This document shows positions 18,170 through 25,841 of a DNA stretch of 64,000 nucleotides, piece by piece. The notes under the pieces were generated by a model that worked only from the letters and a program-made list of their open reading frames with translations, was not told the DNA's origin and made no database searches. The position numbers and the translations under genes were made by a program. Source of the stretch: Bifidobacterium sp. B4142 (GTDB taxonomy: Bacteria > Actinomycetota > Actinomycetes > Actinomycetales > Bifidobacteriaceae); assembly GCF_026537325.1 (NCBI RefSeq), contig NZ_JAFNMJ010000001.1, positions 868,001-932,000 on the forward strand, written 5' to 3'. Position 1 is the stretch's first letter. Each line of letters opens with the position of its first letter.

Positions 18170-19186
18170 TTACCTTTCTAGACCGGTGGTTACCAGGAAG
18201 GAACGTGTTTCCTGAGGCTTCAGATGGATCAGGGTGCCTGCCTTCTCAGCGGCGGCACGGCCCTCGGGCGTGCTGGTGCCGGGCAAAGCGAAGGCCGCCA
18301 CCTGCTGGTCGGCGTTGTACAGGATCCAGCGGGTGACGATGGGGAATTGCTCCGTGCTGAACCGCGTCAGGAAGTTGTGCTCGGCATTCAGATGGAGCCG
18401 GAACTCGGCCATATCCGTAAAGTGGGTCAGGTTCTGGGAGAAGAAGACGATCTCAGGATCGTAGTGGCTTTCGTCGTTCAGGTCATTGATCAGCTCGCCG
18501 CTTGCTTTGAGTTCTTCGTTGTAGGCCAGCCATTGCGGGGTGGGATGCACGTGGGCGGGAACGGTCTGGCGCAGACGGAAAGCCTCGTCAGGCACGTTCT
18601 GCTCCATATGCCCGTCATGCACGTATGCGTAGTTCATATGGCACATGTACTGCAGAGGCATGGTCTGGTAGTTGGAGAGGTTGGTGACCTCCAGGCCGAT
18701 GTCGAAGAGTCCGGAATCTGCATGCAATGTCACGGACGGCCGGCTCAGGTAGTGGTCGCCGAACCCTTTGACATATTCGAATTGCCCATGTATTGACATG
18801 GTTCCTTCTTCGAATCCCAGCCAGGCGCTGTCCATACGGCTGGTCGGAGCCTCGCCGTGAAGCTGATAGTCGTCCTCCGGGGCTGGTGTTCCTCCGCCCA
18901 GGAGTCCCGATGTGAACTGGAAGCAGCCGTAGGTATCAGCTATGGCGGTGCCGGGCAGGGGCTGCGAGAACATGTCCTTCATCTTCAGGCTGGTGGAGTC
19001 GAAGACCGCATCCCAGATGATCAGGCCCATGTAGGGCAGGACGGTAAGCTGGCCGCGCGAGTTCTCCATGCGGACCGCTTCAACTCCTGATGGGTAGGTG
19101 AAGGTGACGGCTTTGAAAGCATCGTCCTCATAGAGGGTGAATTCGGCCGGGCCGAACATGTCATGATTGAGATGAAGTTGTTGCAT
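18170..19186 (-). CDS. Aldose-1-epimerase-like protein (DUF4432 type), deo operon
   Basis: A 338-residue beta-rich protein of the galactose-mutarotase superfamily. GLIIWDAVFDSTSLKMKDMFSQP, YGCFQFTSGLLGGGTPAPEDDYQLHGEAP and MCHMNYAY are family-like stretches with likely active-site His residues. The start at 19186 (MQQLHLNHD) has AAAGGA about 9 bases ahead. It lies between the permease (14-base gap) and deoK (8-base gap). Enterobacterial deoxyribose operons also carry an epimerase/DUF4432-type gene. The proposed role is mutarotation of deoxyribose before phosphorylation. Confidence 0.8.
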   Translation of the reverse strand: MQQLHLNHDMFGPAEFTLYEDDAFKAVTFTYPSGVEAVRMENSRGQLTVLPYMGLIIWDAVFDSTSLKMKDMFSQPLPGTAIADTYGCFQFTSGLLGGGTPAPEDDYQLHGEAPTSRMDSAWLGFEEGTMSIHGQFEYVKGFGDHYLSRPSVTLHADSGLFDIGLEVTNLSNYQTMPLQYMCHMNYAYVHDGHMEQNVPDEAFRLRQTVPAHVHPTPQWLAYNEELKASGELINDLNDESHYDPEIVFFSQNLTHFTDMAEFRLHLNAEHNFLTRFSTEQFPIVTRWILYNADQQVAAFALPGTSTPEGRAAAEKAGTLIHLKPQETRSFLVTTGLER

Positions 19187-19200
19187 GATTGGTTTTCCTT

Positions 19201-20547
19201 TCATTGGTTTTCTCGAGCTCCTTCAGCCTTGAAGGCACGCATCTTTGCTGTGGAATAAACGCAGACGACCGCGAAGCAGATCGCATCGACCAGGAAGGAC
19301 AGGGACATGTTCGAGATGTCCGCGACGAATCCTTGCGCTACTGGAATGAAGGCCCCGCCCACAATGGACATGACGATGATGGCTCCCGCTGTTTCCGTGT
19401 GGCGTTTGTCGATCACCGTATCCAAGGTCTGGGAGTAGATGGTGGCCCAGCAGGGTCCGAACAGGCCCGAGACGATAATGGCCGCATAGACGGCGCTCAT
19501 GTTGCGCACCAGGAGGATGTAGACCAGAGCGGCCAGTCCGAATGCCGAGAACCACTGCAGGACCCGGGCGGGGTGCATGGACTTCATCATGAAGTTGGCA
19601 ATGACCTTGCCTATGAAGAAGGCGGCGTAGCTGTAGACCATGAAGGTCGATGCCGAGCGTTCGTTGATCGAGGAATTGAGTTCCATGGCCAACCTGATGG
19701 TGAAGGACCACACGGCCGTCTGCATGCCCACATACATGAACTCGGTGAAAATGCCCCAAAGGAAGCGGCGGTTATGCGCAAGATAGACCAGTGTCTCGCC
19801 GATGCGCGCCTGAGGCTGCTGTTTGGTCGGATCCACCTTGGGCTTGCCTGAGGGGAATTGCGTCAGTGCGAAAAGCACCAGGGCGACCAAGAGGACGAAG
19901 ATGATGTATTTGTAAGGCAGCAGCGTATGCTGAAGGGCGCGCTCGCCGAAGGCGATGCGGGCCTGTCCGTGAAGTCCCTTCATCTGCCTTTCCAGGCTTT
20001 GGCCGGCACCGTAGATCAGATATTTGCCCAGCAGTATGCCGGCTATGGCACCCAACGGGTAAAAGGTTTCAGAGATGTTCAGCCGCAGAGTGGAATACTT
20101 CTTCGGGCCCATCAGTGAGCTGAAGGTGTTGGCCGAGGTCTCCAGGAAGCTCAATCCGCAGGCCAAGGCGAACAGGGCAATCAGGAAGAATCCGTAGGTG
20201 GCCATGCGCGAGGCTGGGAAGAAGATTGAGCATCCGATGGTGTACAGCGAAAGTCCGATCATGATGGCGACCTTGTATGAGGTCTTCTTGATGATGAGCG
20301 AAGCTGGTATGGCAATCAGAAAGTAGCCAAGATAGAAGGCCGTCTGCACAAAGGCGCTGGCAACATTGGACAGCGTGAAGATGGTTTTGAATTGGGTTAT
20401 GAGTATGTCATTGAGACTGGCGGCTGCTCCCCAAAGGGGGAATAGGCAGGAGAGGAGGATGTACTGGAGCATTGGCGTCCTGTCCAGGTATCCATCATCC
20501 AATTCCTGTGCGTGCAGTTTGAACAGATGAAAGGTTGGCGATTGCAT
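19201..20547 (-). CDS. deoP: FucP-family sugar permease, probable deoxyribose transporter
   Basis: A 448-residue, twelve-segment member of the FHS (fucose:H+ symporter) branch of the MFS. Family signs are SLNDILITQFKTIFTLSNVASAFVQTAFYLGYFLIAIPA near the N-terminus and ACGLSFLETSANTF. The start at 20547 is chosen because AAGGAGGGG lies just upstream; an ATG at 20568 precedes that site. It is second in the operon after deoC. FHS proteins carry fucose, glucose, galactose or deoxyribose; operon context selects deoxyribose. Confidence 0.85.
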   Translation of the reverse strand: MQSPTFHLFKLHAQELDDGYLDRTPMLQYILLSCLFPLWGAAASLNDILITQFKTIFTLSNVASAFVQTAFYLGYFLIAIPASLIIKKTSYKVAIMIGLSLYTIGCSIFFPASRMATYGFFLIALFALACGLSFLETSANTFSSLMGPKKYSTLRLNISETFYPLGAIAGILLGKYLIYGAGQSLERQMKGLHGQARIAFGERALQHTLLPYKYIIFVLLVALVLFALTQFPSGKPKVDPTKQQPQARIGETLVYLAHNRRFLWGIFTEFMYVGMQTAVWSFTIRLAMELNSSINERSASTFMVYSYAAFFIGKVIANFMMKSMHPARVLQWFSAFGLAALVYILLVRNMSAVYAAIIVSGLFGPCWATIYSQTLDTVIDKRHTETAGAIIVMSIVGGAFIPVAQGFVADISNMSLSFLVDAICFAVVCVYSTAKMRAFKAEGARENQ

Positions 20548-20606
20548 AACCCCTCCTTGGGTTTGCATTCGGCGGCCGCTGCGCTGCGCCCGCCGAGAAT
20601 ATAAGA

Positions 20607-20638
20607 GTCGGCCCGGGGGTTGGCCCCCGGATGCCGAA
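20607..20638 (-). promoter_or_regulatory. Intercistronic hairpin between deoC and the permease gene
   Basis: GTCGGC and GCCGA outer arms with CCGGGGG and CCCCCGG inner arms form a GC-rich stem directly after the deoC stop, with no T-run. It probably stabilises the 3' end of deoC mRNA or partly ends transcription, so that deoC exceeds the downstream genes. Confidence 0.5.
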
Positions 20639-20639
20639 G

Positions 20640-21290
20640 TCAGGCCTTGCCGATGATGGCCATGCTGGAGCTGGTGCCCAGGCGTTCGGCACCAGCGTTG
20701 ATCAGGGCCTCGGCCTCCTGCCGGGTGTGAATGCCGCCGGCGGCCTTGATGTGGATTCTTCCCTTGACTGCTTCTTTAATGATTTCGATGTCGTGCACAC
20801 TGGCGCCGCGGCTGGCAAATCCGGTGGACGTTTTGACGAAATCGGCGCCCGCATCGGCCACCAGCACGCTGGCCCTTGCGATCTGCTCATCGCTAAGCAG
20901 GGCGGTCTCGATGATGACCTTGACCACTTTTCCTGCCTGATGGACCGCCTCGACGACAGCACGAATGTCCTTGGCAACCAGGTCTTCCCGGCCACCTGCC
21001 ATTTCGCCGATATTGATCACCATATCCAGTTCATCGGCTCCGTTCGCGATGGCTTCCTGGGTTTCGGCGACCTTGGTTGCCGTGGTGTTGGCGCCCAGGG
21101 GGAAGCCGATGACGCAGGCAGTCAGGACATCCGACCCCTTCACCCGCTCATGGACGTGGGAAACCCAGTAGGGATTGACCATGACCGAATAGAAATGATT
21201 GTCCAGGGCTTCGTCGATGACCTGGTCGATCTGCGCCAGCGTTGCGTCCGGTTTGAGCAGTGTGTGATCGATGAGCCGATTGATCTGCAT
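20640..21290 (-). CDS. deoC: Deoxyribose-phosphate aldolase
   Basis: Class I aldolase cleaving 2-deoxyribose-5-P to acetaldehyde and glyceraldehyde-3-P in the cytoplasm. The 216 residues show the Schiff-base Lys153 (FVKTSTGF), the assisting Lys182 (HIKAAGGI) and Asp89 (ADELDMVINIG). AAGGAGG lies 8 bases before the ATG at 21290. First gene of the leftward deo operon, divergent from its regulator, with a 15-base palindrome in front. Its products feed the bifid shunt and alcohol/acetate metabolism. Confidence 0.95.
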   Translation of the reverse strand: MQINRLIDHTLLKPDATLAQIDQVIDEALDNHFYSVMVNPYWVSHVHERVKGSDVLTACVIGFPLGANTTATKVAETQEAIANGADELDMVINIGEMAGGREDLVAKDIRAVVEAVHQAGKVVKVIIETALLSDEQIARASVLVADAGADFVKTSTGFASRGASVHDIEIIKEAVKGRIHIKAAGGIHTRQEAEALINAGAERLGTSSSMAIIGKA

Positions 21291-21312
21291 GGTTGTTACC
21301 TCCTTGTGAGCC

Positions 21313-21327
21313 TCACTGTAACAGTGA
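21313..21327. promoter_or_regulatory. Palindromic operator in the deoC-deoR region
   Basis: TCACTGTAACAGTGA is a perfect 7-1-7 dyad 23 bases before deoC. On the minus strand its core TACAGT lies 16 bases after TTTACT, so it overlaps a plausible deoC -10; a TATAAT (21347-21352) may serve the rightward regulator gene. A second dyad GTGAG-C-CTCAC (21306-21316) overlaps it. A repressor bound here would block deoC. A near copy occurs at 25768-25782. Confidence 0.6.
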
Positions 21328-21445
21328 ATGCACAGAAGTAAAATGCTATAATGAACATATTTTCAAAAATGGATGCTTAATCACCAGCTGGCCATGAATT
21401 TCTTTTGCATGTTGGTTCCGCACAACCAGGAGAAGGGAAGGTTTT

Positions 21446-22390
21446 ATGATCGACGATGAACAGCACAGGAATCAAGCTGTCACAGTCTGTCATTGGTATT
21501 ATGAGGAGGGCTTAGGCCAGAGCGCCATCGCCCGCAGACTGAACGTTTCTCGTCCCACGGTTTCGCGTCTTCTGGCATTCGCCAGGCAGGAGGGGCTGGT
21601 CCGCGTGCTCATAACTGATCCTCAGGCTGATTTGGAGTCGCTGGCCAGGAGGCTCAAAGTGGCTTTCGGCCTGCGCGAGGTCAAACTCACCTATGACTCG
21701 ACCGGTGACGAAGACGCCATCAGGGACAAACTGGGCACGGTTACAGCAGATTACCTGGCCGAGATTGTCGGCGATCACGACCGGTTGGGCATCAGTTGGG
21801 GGAGGACCCTCAAGTCCGTAGCCGATCATCTGCGGCCCAATGAGCACAAGGATGTATCGGTGGTGCAGTTGAAGGGGAGTGTCTCCGCGTCCGATTTCAA
21901 CAACTATGCAGCGGATATCGCCCTGAAATTCGGCATGGCCTTCGGCACCACCACCACAGTGCTGCCCTTGCCGGTCATTTTCGACAATGCCTTGACTCGG
22001 GATATTGTGCTCAAGGATCGTTTCATCGACGAGATTGTTCGTCAGGGGGAACGTACCGATATCGCCGTGTTTACCTGTGGAACCGTTCGTGACGATGCCA
22101 TGCTTTTCAAACTGGGATATCTCTCCCGCAGAGAGATCATCATGCTGCAGCATAAGGCTGTCGGGGATGTGCTTTCACGATTTATAGCTCCGGACGGCTC
22201 CATTGCGGATGATGGCATTAACGCGAGAACGGTGGGGATACAGCTTGATCGATTGCGCAAGAAGCCATGTTCCATATTGGTGGCGGGAGGGCCTTCCAAG
22301 ATAGCATCCATGCGTGCGGCGCTTCTGGGCGGCTATGCCAATGTGCTGATTACGGATTCCCAGGCTGCCATGCGTCTGTTAGAGGAATAG
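21446..22390 (+). CDS. deoR: SorC/DeoR-family transcriptional regulator of the deo operon
   Basis: A 314-residue regulator. The N-terminal HTH (EEGLGQSAIARRLNVSRPTVSRLLAFARQEG, about 17-47) is followed by a phosphosugar-binding domain of the SorC type (ISWGRTLKSVADHL, VVQLKGSV, VAGGPSKIASMRAALLGGYANVLITD). This is the architecture of Bacillus subtilis DeoR, which responds to deoxyribose-5-P. GGAGAAGGGAAGG precedes the ATG at 21446. It is divergent from deoC with the operator-like palindrome between. Derepression by deoxyribose-5-phosphate is inferred from the family. Confidence 0.88.
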   Translation: MIDDEQHRNQAVTVCHWYYEEGLGQSAIARRLNVSRPTVSRLLAFARQEGLVRVLITDPQADLESLARRLKVAFGLREVKLTYDSTGDEDAIRDKLGTVTADYLAEIVGDHDRLGISWGRTLKSVADHLRPNEHKDVSVVQLKGSVSASDFNNYAADIALKFGMAFGTTTTVLPLPVIFDNALTRDIVLKDRFIDEIVRQGERTDIAVFTCGTVRDDAMLFKLGYLSRREIIMLQHKAVGDVLSRFIAPDGSIADDGINARTVGIQLDRLRKKPCSILVAGGPSKIASMRAALLGGYANVLITDSQAAMRLLEE

Positions 22391-22472
22391 GCGAACCTCT
22401 GCAATCGAGGGAATTGCACTGCTTGCCAGTAAACAAGCGTTTGGTCAAATAATGGTCGCGCTCGTATGATTG

Positions 22473-22501
22473 TTGAAACACCGCTGTACGCTTACTATCA
22501 A
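22473..22501 (+). promoter_or_regulatory. Promoter of the leader peptide/aminotransferase unit
   Basis: TTGAAA (22473-22478), a 17-base spacer and TATCAA (22496-22501) make a reasonable -35/-10 pair. The transcript would have an untranslated leader of about 220 bases before the aminotransferase, containing a short reading frame with a strong ribosome site. It lies in the 340-base gap 22391-22730. Confidence 0.5.
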
Positions 22502-22533
22502 TGCTGATTGTAGATTCCGCAGGAGGTTTCAGC

Positions 22534-22581
22534 ATGCAGGGCACACGATTTACCTATTGGTGGCACGGATTCGATCTGTGA
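22534..22581 (+). CDS. Leader peptide MQGTRFTYWWHGFDL, Trp-Trp attenuator type
   Basis: A 15-codon frame preceded by AGGAGG (22521-22526) at the ideal spacing of 7 bases. The peptide holds Phe6, Tyr8, Trp9, Trp10 and Phe13: five aromatics in fifteen, with tandem Trp codons (22558-22563) as in trp-operon leader peptides. The second Trp codon abuts segment 1 of a set of alternative RNA stems. It precedes an aminotransferase and a D-2-hydroxyacid dehydrogenase, so it probably senses charged tRNA-Trp, Tyr or Phe for aromatic amino-acid catabolism. Not proven: chance is possible for a short frame, but ribosome site, composition and RNA pairing agree. Confidence 0.6.
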   Translation: MQGTRFTYWWHGFDL

Positions 22582-22720
22582 CGCCGCGTGCCTTGTAGGA
22601 ACGGTTGCACGGATCGGAACCCACCGGCCCTGCAGTCGTCGACAGCATTTCCCGTGCATCGTCACCGCATAGTCGGTAGGGCAGCACCAGCGACAATGGT
22701 TGTAGTAACCGCATGGGAAA
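22562..22720 (+). promoter_or_regulatory. Alternative RNA stems (attenuator-like) upstream of the aminotransferase
   Basis: Complementary segments, listed in order. S1 is GGCACG (22562-22567, at the second Trp codon), S2 is CGTGCC (22587-22592), S3 is TGCACGG (22606-22612), S4 is CCGTGCA (22652-22658) and S5 is CATGGGAAA (22712-22720), which pairs with TTTCCCGTG (22648-22656) through one G-U. So 1:2, 2:3, 3:4 and 4:5 are possible and neighbours exclude each other. S5 overlaps the start of the aminotransferase ribosome site (GGGAAAGGA). There is no T-run, so control of translation is more likely than termination. Confidence 0.5.
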
Positions 22721-22730
22721 GGACAAGCCA

Positions 22731-23900
22731 ATGACATTGGCGGAGCATATGAATGCCAGGGTCAAAGCTCTGGCACCGAGCGACATTCTCGAGTTCAACA
22801 AGGAGATCGCCGGAATAGACGGCATTGTGAAGCTGACCCTGGGTGAGCCTGACTTCTTCACCCCTGAGCACGTGAAGCAGGCGGGCATCCAGGCCATCCA
22901 AGACAACCACAGTCATTACACCGAGAGTCGCGGTATGCCCAGTCTGCGTAAGGCGGCAGCGGACTACCTTCAGGCCAAGTACGGACTGGACTGCGACCCT
23001 GACAGTCAGATAGTGATTACGGCCGGGGCCACCGGGGGCATCTTCTCGGGCCTCACCGCCATGATCAACCCGGGCGACACGGTCATTCTGCCCACGCCCA
23101 TCTTTCCTCTCTATATTCCTATTGCCCAGCTGAGCGGCGCCAAGACCGTCTTTGTCGACACATCCGATGACGGCTTCATTCTCAAGCCGGACAAGCTGGA
23201 GGCCGCCGTCGAAAACAGCGATGGTCCGGTCAAGGCCCTGGTGCTCAATTATCCGACCAACCCCACCGGCGTGACCTATGCCCGTGAAAATCTGGAGGCT
23301 CTGGCCCAGGTGGCGCGCAAGCACGGCTTCTTCGTGCTCAGCGATGAGATCTACGCCGAGCTGACCTACCAGGACACCCATGTATCCATGGGCGCCATCC
23401 TGCCCGAGCAGACGGTCGTGCTTGGCGGGGTTTCCAAGTCCCATGCCATGACAGGTTGGCGGGTCGGCATCGCCGCCGGCCCAGCCGACGTCATTGACCA
23501 AATCAGCAAGGTCAACGAGTTCACCATCACTTCGGTGACCACCAACGCCCAGTATGCCGCCCAGGAGGCTCTGACTAAGGGCATGAATGACACGGATCCG
23601 ATGCGCGAGGCCTACCGCAAGCGGCGGGACTATCTGGCCAAGGCCCTGCCCGAGGTCGGTCTGGGCGTGATCGATCCCAAGGGTGCCTTCTACATCTTCG
23701 CCCAGCTGCCCGAGGGCATGCGCGACAGCTGGAGCTTCGTCTACGACCTGGCTCGAAAGGCCAAGGTGGCGGTAATCCCCGGAGCAAGCTTCGGGCCCGG
23801 TGGGGAAGGCTACGTCCGCATCTCCTATGCGGCCTCCATGGAGGACCTGCATACCGCAGTGGAGCGGATCGGCGACTATATGCACCAAAATCGCGGCTGA
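22731..23900 (+). CDS. PLP-dependent aminotransferase, class I/II
   Basis: A 389-residue fold-type I aminotransferase of the PatA/AspC-like group. It has YPTNPTG for substrate carboxylate and PLP contact, Asp/Tyr in LSDEIYAEL, the PLP-Lys in GGVSKSHAMTGWRVG, and a C-terminal Arg in GEGYVRISYA. The start at 22731 (MTLAEHM) is preferred to ATG 22713 because GAAAGGA lies 7 bases ahead. A D-2-hydroxyacid dehydrogenase follows after 72 bases; together they could turn amino acids into 2-hydroxy acids. The aromatic leader peptide upstream points to Trp/Phe/Tyr as substrates, but sequence alone does not fix specificity. Confidence 0.88.
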   Translation: MTLAEHMNARVKALAPSDILEFNKEIAGIDGIVKLTLGEPDFFTPEHVKQAGIQAIQDNHSHYTESRGMPSLRKAAADYLQAKYGLDCDPDSQIVITAGATGGIFSGLTAMINPGDTVILPTPIFPLYIPIAQLSGAKTVFVDTSDDGFILKPDKLEAAVENSDGPVKALVLNYPTNPTGVTYARENLEALAQVARKHGFFVLSDEIYAELTYQDTHVSMGAILPEQTVVLGGVSKSHAMTGWRVGIAAGPADVIDQISKVNEFTITSVTTNAQYAAQEALTKGMNDTDPMREAYRKRRDYLAKALPEVGLGVIDPKGAFYIFAQLPEGMRDSWSFVYDLARKAKVAVIPGASFGPGGEGYVRISYAASMEDLHTAVERIGDYMHQNRG

Positions 23901-23972
23901 TCCCTCCGGCGATTCATTCGACAATCATCACCGAGCAACAATCGACGAAGGCAGTTACCAAGGACAGGAACA

Positions 23973-24965
23973 ATGACCAGCATTCTTATGTATTCAGTAC
24001 GCCCCGACGAGCAGGAGGCCATTCGGGCCTGGGCGCAAGCCAATGACATTCAGGTGGATACTACCGACCACGATCTGGGGATGAAGACCGTGGACATGAT
24101 CAAGGGATACGACGGCATCGTCATCCAGCAGCACGCGGCCCTGCCCGAGCCCGAGCTCTACCAGCGGCTCAAGGACTATGGCATCAAGCAGCTGACCCTG
24201 CGGATTACGGGCTATGACATCGTCAACCTGCAGGCCGCCCGGGAGAATGGACTAGTCGTCACCAACGTGCCTGCCTACTCGCCCCGGTCGGTCTCCGAGC
24301 TGGTCCTGGCCCAGGTCATGCGTCTGGTCCGGCATCTGGGGGAGGCCAGCGCTCGCGAGGCCAAGGACGACTATACTTGGGCTGGGCTTCAGGCCCACGA
24401 GATCCACAACCTGACCGTGGGGATCATTGGAGCAGGCAAGATCGGATCGGCCGTTGCCAGGATTTTCCGGGCCCTGGGTTCCACCGTCATCGCCAACGAC
24501 CCGGTTCACCGCCCAGAGCTGGCAGACACTCTTGATTATGTGGATCTGCCCACCCTTTTGAAGCGGGCCGACATCGTCACCGTCCATACGCCGCTGGACG
24601 AGACCACCCACCATCTGATCAACGCGCAGGCCCTGGATGCCATGAAGCCCTCGGCCTTCCTGGTCAACGCCGCCCGCGGCCCCATTGTGGACACCCCGGC
24701 GCTGATTGAGGCCCTGCAGACCAAGTCCATCGCCGGTGCAGCCATCGATACCATCGAGGGGGAGGCTGGCATCTTCGAAAAGGACCTGAGTGGAGCCAGG
24801 GTCGGCAACCAGGCCTTGGAGACCCTCAAGGCCATGCCCAATGTGGAGGTTTCACCCCACATCGGCTTCTACACCGATGCCGCTGTGAACGCCATGGTCA
24901 ACATCTCCCTGAATGACGTCAAGACCATTCTGGAGGGCGGCACCAGCGAGCATCAGGTGGACTGA
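23973..24965 (+). CDS. D-2-hydroxyacid dehydrogenase (D-lactate/hydroxyisocaproate type)
   Basis: A 330-residue NAD-dependent enzyme reducing 2-oxo acids to D-2-hydroxy acids. The Rossmann motif is GIIGAGKIGSAVA (near 150-162). Catalytic residues are Arg in NAARGPIVDT, Glu in IEGEAG and His in SPHIGFYTD. LRITGYDIVNLQAARENGLVVTNVPAYSPRSV is family-typical. An AGGAACA site precedes the ATG. In tandem with the aminotransferase it would complete amino acid to 2-oxo acid to hydroxy acid while reoxidising NADH. Bifidobacteria mainly use an L-type enzyme for lactic and aromatic lactic acids, so a D-type enzyme here is notable. Confidence 0.9.
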   Translation: MTSILMYSVRPDEQEAIRAWAQANDIQVDTTDHDLGMKTVDMIKGYDGIVIQQHAALPEPELYQRLKDYGIKQLTLRITGYDIVNLQAARENGLVVTNVPAYSPRSVSELVLAQVMRLVRHLGEASAREAKDDYTWAGLQAHEIHNLTVGIIGAGKIGSAVARIFRALGSTVIANDPVHRPELADTLDYVDLPTLLKRADIVTVHTPLDETTHHLINAQALDAMKPSAFLVNAARGPIVDTPALIEALQTKSIAGAAIDTIEGEAGIFEKDLSGARVGNQALETLKAMPNVEVSPHIGFYTDAAVNAMVNISLNDVKTILEGGTSEHQVD

Positions 24966-25003
24966 CGCTATGTTTCCGCGACCCGGACCGGGCGCCGGCC
25001 TGC

Positions 25004-25594
25004 TCAGGCGGGATTGTGCGCAAAGGTGATGGTGCCCTGGTCCGGGTCCATGTTTTCCACAATGGCCAGGGACTTGAGGTTGTAGCCCTCTTTGCGCAGG
25101 GTACGGCCGCCCTCCTGGAAGCCCTTCTCCACGGCGATGCCGATGCCTTCAATGACGACCTTGGCATCATGGCAGATGTCGATCAGACCGTGCAGGGCGT
25201 TGCCCTTGGCCAGGAAGTCATCAAGGATCAGCACATGCTCGCCCTCCGTAAGGAAGCGCTTGGCCACAATGACGGGGTACTCGCGCTGCTTGGTGAAGGA
25301 GTAGATGCGGGCCGTGTACTGGTCGCCGTCAAGGTTGATGGACTGGGTCTTCTTGGCGAAGACCACCGGCACGTCGCCGAAGTGGCGGGCGGCCAGGCAG
25401 GCGATGCCGATGCCGGATGCCTCAATGGTCAGAATCTTGTCGATCCTGTGACCAGCGAATAGGCGGGCCCATTCAGCGCCCATGTGGTCAAAGAGCCGCA
25501 CGTCGCACTGATGGTTGAGGAAGGCGTCCACCTTGAGTACATTGCCAGGCTTGACCGTGCCTTGGCGGCGGATTCGCTCCTCGAGTTCCTGCAT
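25004..25594 (-). CDS. xpt: Xanthine phosphoribosyltransferase
   Basis: Salvages xanthine with PRPP to XMP, which GuaA can convert to GMP. The 196 residues match the Xpt family: [12 protein letters not shown] start, [11 protein letters not shown], and the PRPP-binding loop [18 protein letters not shown] near 118-135. The ATG at 25594 has GGACGA a few bases upstream, a weak ribosome site. It is convergent with the dehydrogenase gene and divergent from the LEA-like gene. I do not see a purine riboswitch in the 247-base upstream region; a 15-base palindrome at 25768-25782 is the only clear regulatory sign there. Confidence 0.93.
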   Translation of the reverse strand: MQELEERIRRQGTVKPGNVLKVDAFLNHQCDVRLFDHMGAEWARLFAGHRIDKILTIEASGIGIACLAARHFGDVPVVFAKKTQSINLDGDQYTARIYSFTKQREYPVIVAKRFLTEGEHVLILDDFLAKGNALHGLIDICHDAKVVIEGIGIAVEKGFQEGGRTLRKEGYNLKSLAIVENMDPDQGTITFAHNPA

Positions 25595-25767
25595 GTCATC
25601 GTCCTTGTCGTCATGAATGCGGGGCCCCTGTGGTCCCGGCGGATAGACACCAAGATAACCCGGTTCTGGGACTGTGGTCAGGCCGCCCTGATCCGCCAGG
25701 TTTCACCTCCAGCGGATTGGAGTGTCTTCCTGGCGTGTCAGCCCGTCAATCCGCGGATTCAAGGTCC

Positions 25768-25782
25768 TGACTGTTACAGTGA
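25768..25782. promoter_or_regulatory. Second copy of the deo-type palindrome
   Basis: TGACTGTTACAGTGA matches the reverse complement of the deoC operator (TCACTGTTACAGTGA) at 14 of 15 positions and contains the same 11-base core ACTGTTACAGT. It lies between xpt (minus) and the LEA-like gene (plus), so the same regulator may control purine salvage or the stress protein. Confidence 0.45.
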
Positions 25783-25841
25783 AAATTGACCGCATTGGTC
25801 GCGCATCGTCGCGGTGCGTTAAAGGACCTAAGGAGGACCAT

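Noticed and set aside
25595-25841. Purine riboswitch upstream of xpt, as in Bacillus
   Set aside because: I could not find the three-way-junction core or the conserved loop sequences; only the palindrome stands out.
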